A stretch of DNA of 64,000 bases from Candidatus Acutalibacter stercorigallinarum (lineage in GTDB: Bacteria > Bacillota > Clostridia > Oscillospirales > Acutalibacteraceae), in contig DXIW01000041.1 of the NCBI GenBank assembly GCA_019112625.1, positions 1 to 64,000 on the forward strand, in the 5' to 3' direction. Shown here piece by piece: positions 1-8,937 of the stretch. Position numbers and translations under genes: made by a program. Numbering within the stretch: position 1 is the first letter of the stretch; every line of letters starts with the position of its first letter. Under the pieces are notes generated by a model that saw only the letters and a program-made list of their open reading frames with translations, was not told the DNA's origin and did not search any database.

Positions 1-288
1 AAAATCATCACTGCTGTACACAATGTCGATGATATAAGCTTCGTTGCCGTCGGGATAGACATGGTACAGGTCCGGCCCGGAGTAAACGCCAAAAAGTTTT
101 AGTGAATGAACGGTAAGGCCGGTTTCCTCCAGAACTTCTCGTTTGGCAGCTTCCTCCACGATTTCCCCTAATTCCACCTGGCCCCCAGGATAGCCCCAAC
201 ACTTATTGTCGTTCCGCTGCTGAAGCAACACTTGGTTACCTCGATAGATGATAATGCTTGCCCCTGTAAGCTGAAATTTTTTTCCCAC
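1..288 (-). CDS. Nudix hydrolase, 3' end cut by window edge; probable GTG start
   Basis: Minus-strand translation VGKKFQLTGASIIIYRGNQVLLQQRNDNKCWGYPGGQVELGEIVEEAAKREVLEETGL contains a Nudix box (GX5EX7REUXEEXGU); not in the ORF track because of GTG start/truncation. Confidence 0.85.
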   Translation of the reverse strand, partial: MGKKFQLTGASIIIYRGNQVLLQQRNDNKCWGYPGGQVELGEIVEEAAKREVLEETGLTVHSLKLFGVYSGPDLYHVYPDGNEAYIIDIVYSSDDF

Positions 289-313
289 CCAGTTAAGATA
301 CCTCCCGCAAAAA

Positions 314-1366
314 TTAGTTCAAAACAATCTCTTTGTGCTGCTCGGCAGAGTCGTAGATGGCCTGCATCATCTCGGCGGTGATGATCACCGTGTCGATGTG
401 GGAGGGCAGCTTCTCGCCGGTCTTGATGCAGCGGATGAAGGCGTCGATCTCGTTCTGGAAGTGGTCGCGGGTCTGGAACTTGGGCGTGGTGGACACCAGC
501 GCGCCGTTCTCCGTGGTGTACAGGGTGAAGTCGGCGCCGTACTGCAGGCGGATGCCGCCCTTATCGCCCATGAAGTCGATGTAGCGGTCCTCTTCCCCGA
601 TGTTCTGGGCCCAGGCGCCGTTGACGGTGATGACGGGGCCGGAGGTGCGGATGAGGGCGGTGACGGAGTCGTCCACGTCGTAGGTGCCATCGTACTTGGG
701 CGGGCCGGCCCACATGTTGGTGTAGACGTAGTTTTCCATGTCCTTGCCCAGCTTGCAGAAGGTCTCGCCGGTCACGGTCTTGACCGCGGGGTCGCCGCAG
801 CAGTACATGACGATGTCCAGGTAGTGGACGCCCCAGTCGATGAGGGCACCGCCGCCGGCGATCGCCTTGGTGGTAAAGGCGCCGCCCAGGCCGGGGATGG
901 ACCGGTGGGCCCGGAAGCTGACATACACGTGGTGGATGTTCCCCAGCTTGCCCTGGTCGATGTACTCCTTGATGCGGTTCACGCCGTCGTTAAAGCGGTT
1001 GACCACGCCGATGTTCAGCACCTTGCCGGTCTCGTGCTGGACTTTCTGCATCTCCAGCGCCTCGGCGTAGGTGCGGGCGGCGGGCTTCTCGCACAGCACG
1101 TTCTTCCCGGCCCGCAGGGCGTCGATGGCGATGACCGGGTGGACATTGTTGGGGGTGCACACGGACACGGCCTCCACCTCGGGGTCCTTCAGCACGTCGT
1201 GGTAGTCCACCACGGCGGTGCCGCAGCCGTACTTTTTCACGGCGTTCTCCGCGCGCTCGGGGATGATGTCGCAGAAATATTTGATCTCTGCTTCCGGGTT
1301 GTTCAGGTAGGACGGGATGTGGGCCGCATTGGCGATGGTGCCGCAGCCGATGACAGCTACTTTCAT
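314..1366 (-). CDS. Gfo/Idh/MocA family oxidoreductase
   Basis: N-terminal Rossmann VIGCGTIANAAHIPSY, CEKPAA motif, full-length 350 aa. Confidence 0.92.
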   Translation of the reverse strand: MKVAVIGCGTIANAAHIPSYLNNPEAEIKYFCDIIPERAENAVKKYGCGTAVVDYHDVLKDPEVEAVSVCTPNNVHPVIAIDALRAGKNVLCEKPAARTYAEALEMQKVQHETGKVLNIGVVNRFNDGVNRIKEYIDQGKLGNIHHVYVSFRAHRSIPGLGGAFTTKAIAGGGALIDWGVHYLDIVMYCCGDPAVKTVTGETFCKLGKDMENYVYTNMWAGPPKYDGTYDVDDSVTALIRTSGPVITVNGAWAQNIGEEDRYIDFMGDKGGIRLQYGADFTLYTTENGALVSTTPKFQTRDHFQNEIDAFIRCIKTGEKLPSHIDTVIITAEMMQAIYDSAEQHKEIVLN

Positions 1367-1556
1367 TCCAATACACTCCTTTATGTTTTAGAAAGCCGGG
1401 GCTTTCCATTTCTTTAAGGTGATTATACCCCATTTCTCCCCGTTTGGAAAGGGGTTTCGAAAAAATCGAAGTGACTGCTTTTTTCGGAGAGGCCGATGTG
1501 GTATAATTGTGGTAGAAATCGCGCAGGCCCGCAGCGGGCCGGAGGAGGAACAACCT

Positions 1557-2267
1557 ATGAACGAGACTATGGAAGTGTTGATGAAACGGAAATCCGTGCG
1601 GGTGTTCGAGCAGAAGGACATCCCCGCCGAGGTGAAGGAGGCCATCCTGGGGGCGGCCATGCGGGCCCCCACCGCGGGAAACTCCATGCTCTACTCCATC
1701 CTGGACATCACCGACCAGGCCCTGAAGGACAAGCTGGCGGAGACCTGCGACCACCAGCCCTTTATCGCCGCGGCCCCCATGGTGTGGGTATTTCTGGCGG
1801 ACTACCGCCGCTGGGTGCGGAAATTCCAGCAGGCCGGGTGCGAGAACGTGCCCGCCCCCCGGCTCAGCGACCTGATTCTGGCCACCAACGACACGGTGAT
1901 CGCCGCCCACGCCGCCTGCGTGGCCGCCGAGAGCCTGGGGGTGGGCTCCTGCTACATCGGGGACATCATTGAGAATTGGGAGGAGCACCAGAAGATGTTC
2001 CGCCTGCCCCAGTATGTGGCCCCGGTGTCCATGCTGGTGTTCGGCTACCCCACCCAGCAGCAGAAGGACCGGCCCCAGACCAGCCGCTTCCCCAAGAGCA
2101 TGATCGTGATGGAGAACGGCTACCACGACCTGACCGAGGAGGAGCTGCGGGACTACTACCCCGATGACAAGGCCCGGGCCTTCTGCAACCGGAAGTATGT
2201 TTCGGACTTTGCCTGGGAGATGGACCGCTCTACCAAAGAAATCCTGAAAAACTGGGAGGGGAAATAA
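1557..2267 (+). CDS. Nitroreductase family protein
   Basis: MKRKSVRVFEQKDIPAEVKEAILGAAMRAPTAGN; RBS GGAGGAGG before ATG at 1557. Confidence 0.88.
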   Translation: MNETMEVLMKRKSVRVFEQKDIPAEVKEAILGAAMRAPTAGNSMLYSILDITDQALKDKLAETCDHQPFIAAAPMVWVFLADYRRWVRKFQQAGCENVPAPRLSDLILATNDTVIAAHAACVAAESLGVGSCYIGDIIENWEEHQKMFRLPQYVAPVSMLVFGYPTQQQKDRPQTSRFPKSMIVMENGYHDLTEEELRDYYPDDKARAFCNRKYVSDFAWEMDRSTKEILKNWEGK

Positions 2268-2287
2268 GGTTTTCCTCCCCCGCCCCC

Positions 2288-2344
2288 TTGACAATCTTTG
2301 TCTTGGGGGCTATAATTTAGCTATACTAATTAGCAACGCTAAAT
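2288..2344 (+). promoter_or_regulatory. Sigma-A type promoter (TTGACA-17-TATAAT) with inverted repeat ATTTAGC-N16-GCTAAAT, probable PadR operator
   Basis: TTGACA 2288-2293, TATAAT 2311-2316, repeat arms 2315-2321 and 2338-2344, directly upstream of padR-like gene. Confidence 0.7.
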
Positions 2345-2365
2345 AGTGATGGAAAGGAGGAAGCT

Positions 2366-2722
2366 ATGGAGGACCGGTACGTGCGGCAGTTCAAAAAAGG
2401 GGCGCTGGAGATGATCCTGCTGTGCCTCATCGCCCAGGGGGAGACCTACGGGTACGAGCTGCTCACCCGGCTGAACCTGCAGGGGGGCAGCGTGCTGGGC
2501 TACGCCAGGGAGGGCACCATCTACCCCATCCTCTACCGGCTGCAGGAGCAGGGGCTGTTACAGATCCGCCTGGCCCCCTCCCCGGCCAACGGGGGGATGA
2601 AGAAGTACTACTCCCTGACGGAACAGGGCCGCGAAGCCCTGGGGGAGCTCACCGATTTTTGGGAAAAGTACGTCCGCTGCGTGGACGGCTTTCTCGGCCA
2701 AGCAAAGGAGGAGACGGTATGA
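2366..2722 (+). CDS. PadR family transcriptional regulator
   Basis: FKKGALEMILLCLIAQGETYGYELLTRL...GTIYPILYRLQEQGLL winged helix. Confidence 0.93.
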   Translation: MEDRYVRQFKKGALEMILLCLIAQGETYGYELLTRLNLQGGSVLGYAREGTIYPILYRLQEQGLLQIRLAPSPANGGMKKYYSLTEQGREALGELTDFWEKYVRCVDGFLGQAKEETV

Positions 2723-3162
2723 AAGAGGAATACATCCGCAGGGTAAAAGGGCACCTTCCCCTGCCCCGGCAGCAGAAGCGGGAGGTGCTGCGGGACCTGG
2801 AGGAGATCTTCGCCTCCGCCGGGGAGCACGGGGAGAGCGAGGCCCAGGTGCTGGACCGGCTGGGCAGCCCGGAGGAGTACGCCAAAGAGGTGCTGGCCCA
2901 GACAGGCTTCGCGCCCAGGCCGGGGAAAGCCGCCCTGGGGCTGGCCCTCTCCGCCCTGGTGTGCGGGGTGTGTTTGGCCCTGTTTGTCTGGAGCCAGAGC
3001 GGCCGCCTGCCGGAGGACGCCATCGGCGGGGCGGTGGGCAGCACGGGTATCCAGGTGGCGGGCGGCGTGGACCTCTCCCCTCTGCTGCTGGTAGCGGCGG
3101 CCGTGGGGCTGGTGGGGGCGGTGCTCTTTGCTTTCTGGCTGCTTCGAAAAAGAAAGGGGTAA
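2719..3162 (+). CDS. HAAS/DUF1700-type membrane protein, PadR partner
   Basis: MKEEYIRRVKGHLPLPRQQKREVLRDLEEIFASAGEHGESEAQVLDRLGSPEEYAKEVL, TM helices after; ATGA overlap with padR. Confidence 0.8.
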   Translation: MKEEYIRRVKGHLPLPRQQKREVLRDLEEIFASAGEHGESEAQVLDRLGSPEEYAKEVLAQTGFAPRPGKAALGLALSALVCGVCLALFVWSQSGRLPEDAIGGAVGSTGIQVAGGVDLSPLLLVAAAVGLVGAVLFAFWLLRKRKG

Positions 3163-3165
3163 CAG

Positions 3166-3585
3166 ATGAAAAGAAGACAGGGAGCCACGTGCCTTTTGGC
3201 AGCACTGCTGGCCGTCCTCTGCGCGGGGTGCGGGAGCCGCCTTTCCCTGGAGGACCACACCTGGGCCATGACCGTGGTGTTCGACAAAGACGTCCAGGTG
3301 GTGGCCTGCGCCCCCGGCCAGAAGGACCTGTATCCCCATGCGGAAGCAATAGAGCTCACTTTTACCGCCGAAAACGGCAGACTGACATGCAGCCGGGAAA
3401 ACATCACCGGCACCTACCGGCAGACGGAGGCCAACCTGGACGGCAGCCTCTACGAGCTGTATGTGGAGGACTGGGGCCAGGGCTTTGGCGGCTGCGCCTA
3501 TACGAAGCACGCCACGGGGGAAACCGTTCCCACCTTCGCGGTGCAGTTTCCGGAACGATATTCCCTCTATTTCACCGGCGAATAG
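3166..3585 (+). CDS. Putative lipoprotein, unknown function
   Basis: Signal peptide with lipobox LCAGC; follows the PadR/HAAS genes closely. Confidence 0.7.
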   Translation: MKRRQGATCLLAALLAVLCAGCGSRLSLEDHTWAMTVVFDKDVQVVACAPGQKDLYPHAEAIELTFTAENGRLTCSRENITGTYRQTEANLDGSLYELYVEDWGQGFGGCAYTKHATGETVPTFAVQFPERYSLYFTGE

Positions 3586-3596
3586 ACCGGCATGAC

Positions 3597-3632
3597 AAAA
3601 GCCCCGGAGGGTCTCCCCTCCAGGGCTTTTTG
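3597..3632 (+). terminator. Intrinsic terminator
   Basis: AGCCCCGGAGGG-TCTC-CCCTCCAGGGCT followed by TTTTTG. Confidence 0.8.
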
Positions 3633-3640
3633 TCTGGGAT

Positions 3641-3988
3641 GTGTGACCAGGCCTGTAAGCCGGGTTCTGTCGTGGACAGTCATCTATCTTGGCCGGACGT
3701 TGCCGTCCGGCTCACGCCACCTCCACGGGACGCGCGGGCCGCGCTGTGTGTCCCTCCACGGTGTTGCTTCGGATAGGGTTTACAGGGCCACGGGGTCTCC
3801 CCCGCGCCGGTGAGCTCTTACCTCGCCTTTCCATCCTTACCGGGCAAGCCCGGCGGTATCTCTCTGTTGCACTTTCCCTGGGGTCGCCCCCGGCGGCGGT
3901 TAGCCGTTATCCTCGCCCTCTGAAGCCCGGACTTTCCTCAGACGGGGGGTTTCCCCCTTCGCCCGCGACTGTCCAGCCTGCTCACACG
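3641..3988 (-). ncRNA. rnpB: RNase P RNA, bacterial class A
   Basis: Minus strand begins GAGCAGGCTGGACAGTCGCGGGCG and ends CCCGGCTTACAGGCCTGGTCACA; conserved P4/P5-like blocks such as GAGGAAAGTCCGGGCT. Confidence 0.95.
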
Positions 3989-3994
3989 ACTTTT

Positions 3995-4023
3995 ATTGTA
4001 CGGGGAGTTTGTCTCCCTGTCAA
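3995..4023 (-). promoter_or_regulatory. rnpB promoter TTGACA-17-TACAAT
   Basis: Minus strand TTGACAGGGAGACAAACTCCCCGTACAAT just upstream of rnpB, overlapping the pncB stop codon. Confidence 0.8.
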
Positions 4024-5480
4024 TAATTTTTTTCCGAGAGCAGCCGGTTCTTCTCGTCCCACAGCCGCTGGGACAGGTCCACATAGTAGGCGTGGGGGTT
4101 CTCGAACCGGGTGACCTCCTCCCACAGGGTGTCCACCTGGGCGGCGCAGTAGGCCTTCACCGCGCTGAGGGCCCGGGGCTGGTACACGCACTCCCCGGCC
4201 CGGAACAGCTGGACCTGCAGGGGCACGGCGTGGAAGTTCTCCACAGTCTTGCGCTTCCAGGTGTGGTTGGGGTCGAAAATGGTGTAGGGCTGCTCGTCGT
4301 CGATAACCTCGTCGTGCATGGTGATCACGTCGGCGATGGCCTTGTCCGTCTCCCGGTCGAAGAGGCGCCACAGGCTTTTGAAGCAGGGGGTGGTGATCTT
4401 GGTCACGTTCTCGCTGATCTTGATCTTGGGGATAACGGCGCCGTCGGGCTTCTCCACGGCGGCCAGCTTGTAGACGCCGCCGAACACCGGCTCGGAGGAG
4501 GAGGTGATGAGCCGCTCCCCCACGCCGAAGGAGTCCACCTTGGCCCCCTGCATGAGCATGTCCCGGATGATGTACTCGTCCAGGGAGTTGGAGGCGCAGA
4601 TGGGGCAGTCCTCGAACCCGGCGTCGTCCAGCATCTTCCGGGCCTTGCGGGAGAGGTAGGTGATGTCGCCGCTGTCGATGCGGATGCCGCCGGGCCGCAG
4701 GCCCTGGGGCACCAGCACCTCGTTGAACACCTTGATGGCGTTGGGCACGCCGGACTTCAGCACATTATAGGTATCCACCAGGAGCACGCAGTTTTTGGGA
4801 TAGGCGGCGGCGTAGGCCCGAAAGGCCTCGTACTCGCTGTCGAAGAGCTGCACCCAGCTGTGGGCCATGGTGCCCAGGGCGGGCACGCCGAACATCCGGT
4901 CGCTGAGGGTGCAGGCCGTACCGGCGCAGCCCCCGATGTAGGCCGCCCGGGCGCCGTACACCGCCCCGTCGAAACCCTGGGCCCGGCGGGAGCCGAATTC
5001 CATCACCGCACGGCCCTGGGCCGCCCGGACGATGCGGTTGGTCTTGGTGGCGATGAGGCTCTGGTGGTTGATGCACAAAAGCACCATGGTCTCGATAAAC
5101 TGGGCCTGGATGGCGGGCCCCCGCACGGTGACGATGGGCTCCCCGGGGAAGATGGGGGTGCCCTCGGGCACGGCCCACACGTCGCAGGCAAAGGTGAAGT
5201 GCCGCAGGTAGTCCAGAAACTCCTCCTGGAAGATGTGCTTGGAGCGCAGGTATTCCAGGTCTTCCTCGGTAAAGTGCAGGTTCTTCAGGTAGTCCACCAG
5301 CTGCTCCACCCCGGCCATGATGGCGAAGCCGCCGTTGTCCGGCACCTTCCGGAAGAACATGTCGAAGTAGCAGATGGTGTCGGCGTAGCCGTTTACCAGG
5401 TAGCCGTTGGCCATGGTCAGCTCGTAGAAATCGGTGAGCATGGTCAGGTTGAACTGCGGGTCGTAAAAATTCTTGCTCAT
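4020..5480 (-). CDS. pncB: Nicotinate phosphoribosyltransferase
   Basis: FYDPQFNLTMLTDFYELTMANGYL and GGIRIDSGDITYLSRKARKMLDDAGF; start reset to ATG 5480 (MSKNFYDPQF). Confidence 0.93.
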   Translation of the reverse strand: MSKNFYDPQFNLTMLTDFYELTMANGYLVNGYADTICYFDMFFRKVPDNGGFAIMAGVEQLVDYLKNLHFTEEDLEYLRSKHIFQEEFLDYLRHFTFACDVWAVPEGTPIFPGEPIVTVRGPAIQAQFIETMVLLCINHQSLIATKTNRIVRAAQGRAVMEFGSRRAQGFDGAVYGARAAYIGGCAGTACTLSDRMFGVPALGTMAHSWVQLFDSEYEAFRAYAAAYPKNCVLLVDTYNVLKSGVPNAIKVFNEVLVPQGLRPGGIRIDSGDITYLSRKARKMLDDAGFEDCPICASNSLDEYIIRDMLMQGAKVDSFGVGERLITSSSEPVFGGVYKLAAVEKPDGAVIPKIKISENVTKITTPCFKSLWRLFDRETDKAIADVITMHDEVIDDEQPYTIFDPNHTWKRKTVENFHAVPLQVQLFRAGECVYQPRALSAVKAYCAAQVDTLWEEVTRFENPHAYYVDLSQRLWDEKNRLLSEKNY

Positions 5481-5676
5481 GTCCTCTCGCCCCTGTCTCC
5501 CGGGTCTTTTTTCCGGGCACATTTTGTTTATTATATCATATCCCGCGGAAAAGTACAGGGGGAGGGCCCGGTTCTTTCCTGATTTTCCTATTTTTTGCCG
5601 GTTGTTCATACAAGTGTGAAATCACCAAATTTTCCCGAATTTTTTAATTTTAGTCCCCTATTATTCTATAAACGCA

Positions 5677-5705
5677 TTGATTTTCCGAATTTTGTCCATT
5701 ATAAT
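5677..5705 (+). promoter_or_regulatory. Promoter TTGATT-17-TATAAT
   Basis: AT-rich island upstream of the XRE-type gene. Confidence 0.55.
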
Positions 5706-5764
5706 GGAGAGAAACCTGGGGGTCCAGGTAAAATTACGCTTCTATGACGTATGGAGAGAGGACC

Positions 5765-6019
5765 ATGAGACTGAGAAGCCAGCCCCTTGGGAACAAAAAC
5801 TTAATCGGTGCCCGGGTGGAGGCTGCTCGAAAAAGCCAAGGCATGAAACAGAAGGAGCTGCTGGCCCAGCTGCAGGTCCGGGGCGTGGACCTAAACGCCT
5901 CCGGCCTGTCCAAGCTGGAAGGGCAGATCCGCTTTGTCACGGATTTTGAGCTGCTGGCCCTTTCCGACATTCTCAATGTGTCGGTCAGCTGGCTGCTGAC
6001 CGGGGAGGAAAAGAAATGA
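5765..6019 (+). CDS. Small XRE-family helix-turn-helix protein
   Basis: ARVEAARKSQGMKQKELLAQLQVRGVDLNASGLSKLEGQIRFVTDFELLALSDILNVSVSWLL. Confidence 0.85.
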   Translation: MRLRSQPLGNKNLIGARVEAARKSQGMKQKELLAQLQVRGVDLNASGLSKLEGQIRFVTDFELLALSDILNVSVSWLLTGEEKK

Positions 6020-6086
6020 TTGGCATCCCCTTTCGCAGCCGGCCCATGGGCGCCAAAACAATGCTCTGCGGAAGGCAGGGTCTCGA

Positions 6087-6125
6087 AAATCCCTCAGCTT
6101 GGAAAGAAGCTGAGGGATTTTCGTA
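6087..6125. terminator. Near-perfect long hairpin, likely bidirectional terminator
   Basis: CGAAAATCCCTCAGCTT-GGAAAG-AAGCTGAGGGATTTTCG. Confidence 0.6.
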
Positions 6126-6185
6126 TATTCCGGCGGGAACGCTGCATAGTAAAAAGAGCGATGACCACCGAGGGGGCCTGCCACT

Positions 6186-7280
6186 ATGCTGCGAAATGGG
6201 GAGCTGAAGCGCCTGCGGCCACTGCTGCTGTTCTTTTTGGGGTATACCCTGCTGTTTTTGGCGTGGGTAAAGACGTTTTTCTACACCCTGCCCCTGCTGC
6301 TGGGGCTGCTGGTGGCCGGGGCGGTGCAGCCGGTGATCCGGTTCCTGGACGAAAAGTGGCGCTGGCACCACACGGCCTCCACCCTGGCGGCCACAGGGGC
6401 GGCTCTGGGACTGCTGCTGGCGGGGGTGATCTTCCTGGGGGCGGCAGCCGTCCGGGAGACCGCCGGGTTCCTCTCCAGGGTGGCCCAGGGGGACCTGCCC
6501 GATTTCTCCCCGCCTGTCACCCGGTTTTTGCAGGGGGTGCGGGACTTCCTCCAGGAGCTGGACCTGGACCTGCTCCTTCAAAATCGGGAGAAGATCCTGG
6601 AGTGGGTGCAGGGCAGCCTGGGGCTGGTCCTCTCCTGCCTGAGCGCAGTGCTGGGGGTGCTCACCTCCCTGCCCACCTTACTAACCCTGGTGCTGGTGAC
6701 AGGCTGCGCGGCCTTTTTCTTCGCCCGGGACATGTGGAAGCTGAAGGCCGGGCTGCGGGGATTGTGCAGCGACAGGGCCGCTGGCTGCCTGAAAAGCGCG
6801 GCCCGCAGCTCCACCGGCGCCGGGCGGCGGTGCTTGCTGTCCTACCTGCTGCTCACGTTCATCACCTTCTGCCAGGCCTGTATCATTCTCGCCATCTTGG
6901 ACGTGGACTACCCCTTCACCATCAGCCTGGTCACCGCGGCGGCAGATGTGCTGCCGGTGCTGGGGCCGGGGCTGGTCTTTGCCCCGCTGGCGGTGTACCA
7001 GCTGCTGTTGGGAGAGTACGCCAAGGCATTGGGGCTGCTCATCGGCTGGGGGGTCATCACCCTGGTCCGGCAGGTGGCCGAGCCCCGGCTGGTGGCAGCC
7101 ACCGTAAAGGTCCACCCCTTGACGATGCTGGCGGGGGTGTACTTCTCTCTGGTGGCGGGCAGCCTGTGGGTGCTCCTGTACGTGCTGGGGCTGTGCCAGC
7201 TCTACGCCGCCTTCCGGGAGAATGGGGCCCTCCCCTCCCTGCTGCCGCCGGCGGAGGACACAAAAGCCCGGGACTTGTAA
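6186..7280 (+). CDS. AI-2E/YtvI-type multi-spanning membrane protein
   Basis: LGLLVAGAVQPVIRFLDEKWRW...LLPVLGPGLVFAPLAVYQLL-type PerM/AI-2E features, 364 aa. Confidence 0.8.
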   Translation: MLRNGELKRLRPLLLFFLGYTLLFLAWVKTFFYTLPLLLGLLVAGAVQPVIRFLDEKWRWHHTASTLAATGAALGLLLAGVIFLGAAAVRETAGFLSRVAQGDLPDFSPPVTRFLQGVRDFLQELDLDLLLQNREKILEWVQGSLGLVLSCLSAVLGVLTSLPTLLTLVLVTGCAAFFFARDMWKLKAGLRGLCSDRAAGCLKSAARSSTGAGRRCLLSYLLLTFITFCQACIILAILDVDYPFTISLVTAAADVLPVLGPGLVFAPLAVYQLLLGEYAKALGLLIGWGVITLVRQVAEPRLVAATVKVHPLTMLAGVYFSLVAGSLWVLLYVLGLCQLYAAFRENGALPSLLPPAEDTKARDL

Positions 7281-7301
7281 AAAGTCCCGGGCTTTTTCGC
7301 A
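7262..7301. terminator. Intrinsic terminator between convergent genes
   Basis: AAAAGCCCGGGACTT-GTAAA-AAGTCCCGGGCTTTTT. Confidence 0.85.
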
Positions 7302-7313
7302 GGGTGATATTAT

Positions 7314-8597
7314 TTAGAACCGCTCGGAGAGCAGCTTCTCCGAGGCCGCCAGGGTGACGCAGATGCACAGCAGGTGCATGGCCTGGCTCAGCTCCTCCTC
7401 CGGGGGGAAGGAGGGGGCGATACGGATGTTGCTGTCGTTGGGGTCGGCGCCGTAGGGGAAGGTGGCCCCCGCATCGGTGAGGACCACGCCGGCGTTGCGG
7501 CACAGCTCTACCACCCGCTTGGCGCAGCCGTTCATCACGTCCAGGTTTACGAAGTAACCGCCGTTGGGATGGCTCCACCGGGCCACGCCCAGGTCCCCCA
7601 GCTCCCGCTCCAGGGCCTCCTCCACAATGCGGAATTTGGGCTCCAGGATCTTCCGATGGCCCTGCATCAGGGAGTAGACGCCATCCAGGTCGTGTAAAAA
7701 CAGGATGTGCCGCAGCTGGTTGAGCTTATCCGGGCCGATGGTCTGGGTGGTGAAGCGCTTCTTCAGGTCCACGATGTTCCGGGCGCTGGCCCCCAGGGCG
7801 GCCACGCCGGCGCCGGGGAAGGAGATCTTCGAGGTGGAGGCGAAGAACAGCACGTTGTCCTCGGTGCCCTGCTTCAGGCACTCCTCGTACAGGTTCAGCA
7901 GGGTGTCGGGGGTGTCGGTCAGGTCGTGGACGCAGTAGGCGTTGTCCCACATGATGCGGAAGTCCTTGGCCGCGGGCTTCAGGGCGGCAAAGCGCCGCAC
8001 CGTCTCGTCGGAATAGGTGACCCCGGTGGGGTTGGAGTACTTGGGCACACACCAGCAGCCCTTGATGCTCTCGTCCTTCTCCACCAGCCGCTCGATCAGG
8101 TCCATGTCGGGGCCGGTTTTGAGCATGGGCACGGGGATCATCTCCACGCCGAAGTACTCGGTGACGGCGAAATGCCGGTCGTAGCCGGGCACCGGGCACA
8201 GGAATTTCACATGCTCCTGCTTGCCCCAGGGCTTGCAGCCCCCGAAGCCGTGGGTCATCCCCTGGGAGATGCAGTCGAACATCATCTGCAGGCTGGAGTT
8301 GTTCCCCAGGATGATCAGGTCAGCGGGCAGGCCCATCATGCCGCTGAAAATCTCCCGCATTTCCGGCAGGCCGTTCCAGATACCGTAGTTGCGGCTGTCG
8401 TCGCCATTGGAGTTGGCAAACTCGCTGCGGGCCTTAAGCGCCTCCAGCACCCCCAAAGCCAGGTCCAGCTGCTTCGCGCAGGGCTTGCCCCGGGCCATAT
8501 TCAGGCTGACATGCAGGGCCTTGAAATCCTCGTACTGGCTTGCGGCCTCCTGGTTTACCCGCCGCAGCTCCGCCTTATCCATCGCCGCCAGTTTCAT
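7314..8597 (-). CDS. Class I/II (PLP) aminotransferase
   Basis: YSNPTGVTYSDETVRRFA, FASTSKISFPGAGVAALGAS (PLP Lys motif); start ATG 8597. Confidence 0.88.
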   Translation of the reverse strand: MKLAAMDKAELRRVNQEAASQYEDFKALHVSLNMARGKPCAKQLDLALGVLEALKARSEFANSNGDDSRNYGIWNGLPEMREIFSGMMGLPADLIILGNNSSLQMMFDCISQGMTHGFGGCKPWGKQEHVKFLCPVPGYDRHFAVTEYFGVEMIPVPMLKTGPDMDLIERLVEKDESIKGCWCVPKYSNPTGVTYSDETVRRFAALKPAAKDFRIMWDNAYCVHDLTDTPDTLLNLYEECLKQGTEDNVLFFASTSKISFPGAGVAALGASARNIVDLKKRFTTQTIGPDKLNQLRHILFLHDLDGVYSLMQGHRKILEPKFRIVEEALERELGDLGVARWSHPNGGYFVNLDVMNGCAKRVVELCRNAGVVLTDAGATFPYGADPNDSNIRIAPSFPPEEELSQAMHLLCICVTLAASEKLLSERF

Positions 8598-8937
8598 CAC
8601 AACAGCTCCTCTATCCCCTTTGTTTTGCATGGGTGCAAAGCGAAGAGGTTCATTTTAGAAAGTCAAACTTCTTGTATTTTACTCTATCGAAGAAAAAAAT
8701 GCAAGTTCATTTTCGCAATCCTGCATTTTTTATGTTTTACACGATTCCCAATTTTGCGGGCGGGCTTTTCTGTGCAACCTTATGAAGCTGCAAAAAACCC
8801 GGAAATTTCCCAGGAAAATGGGGCCGCGGGATTTGTATTTTTCCCGGGGATATGGTATACTGGGCACAGCGCGGCCGGGTCTTTCCTGGCTGCACTCATT
8901 TTTGCAGATACTATCAAAATCGGGAATGGAGGACATT

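Noticed and set aside
335-1417. 360 aa plus-strand ORF antisense to the Gfo/Idh/MocA gene
   Set aside because: Low-complexity V/D/G/H-rich translation typical of antisense frames in GC-rich genes; no RBS or family motif
3592-4114. ORFs 3592-3813, 3689-4114 and 2961-3776 (end)
   Set aside because: They overlap the RNase P RNA on the opposite strand; no protein homology features
3996-5582. 528 aa plus-strand ORF
   Set aside because: Antisense to pncB, compositionally spurious
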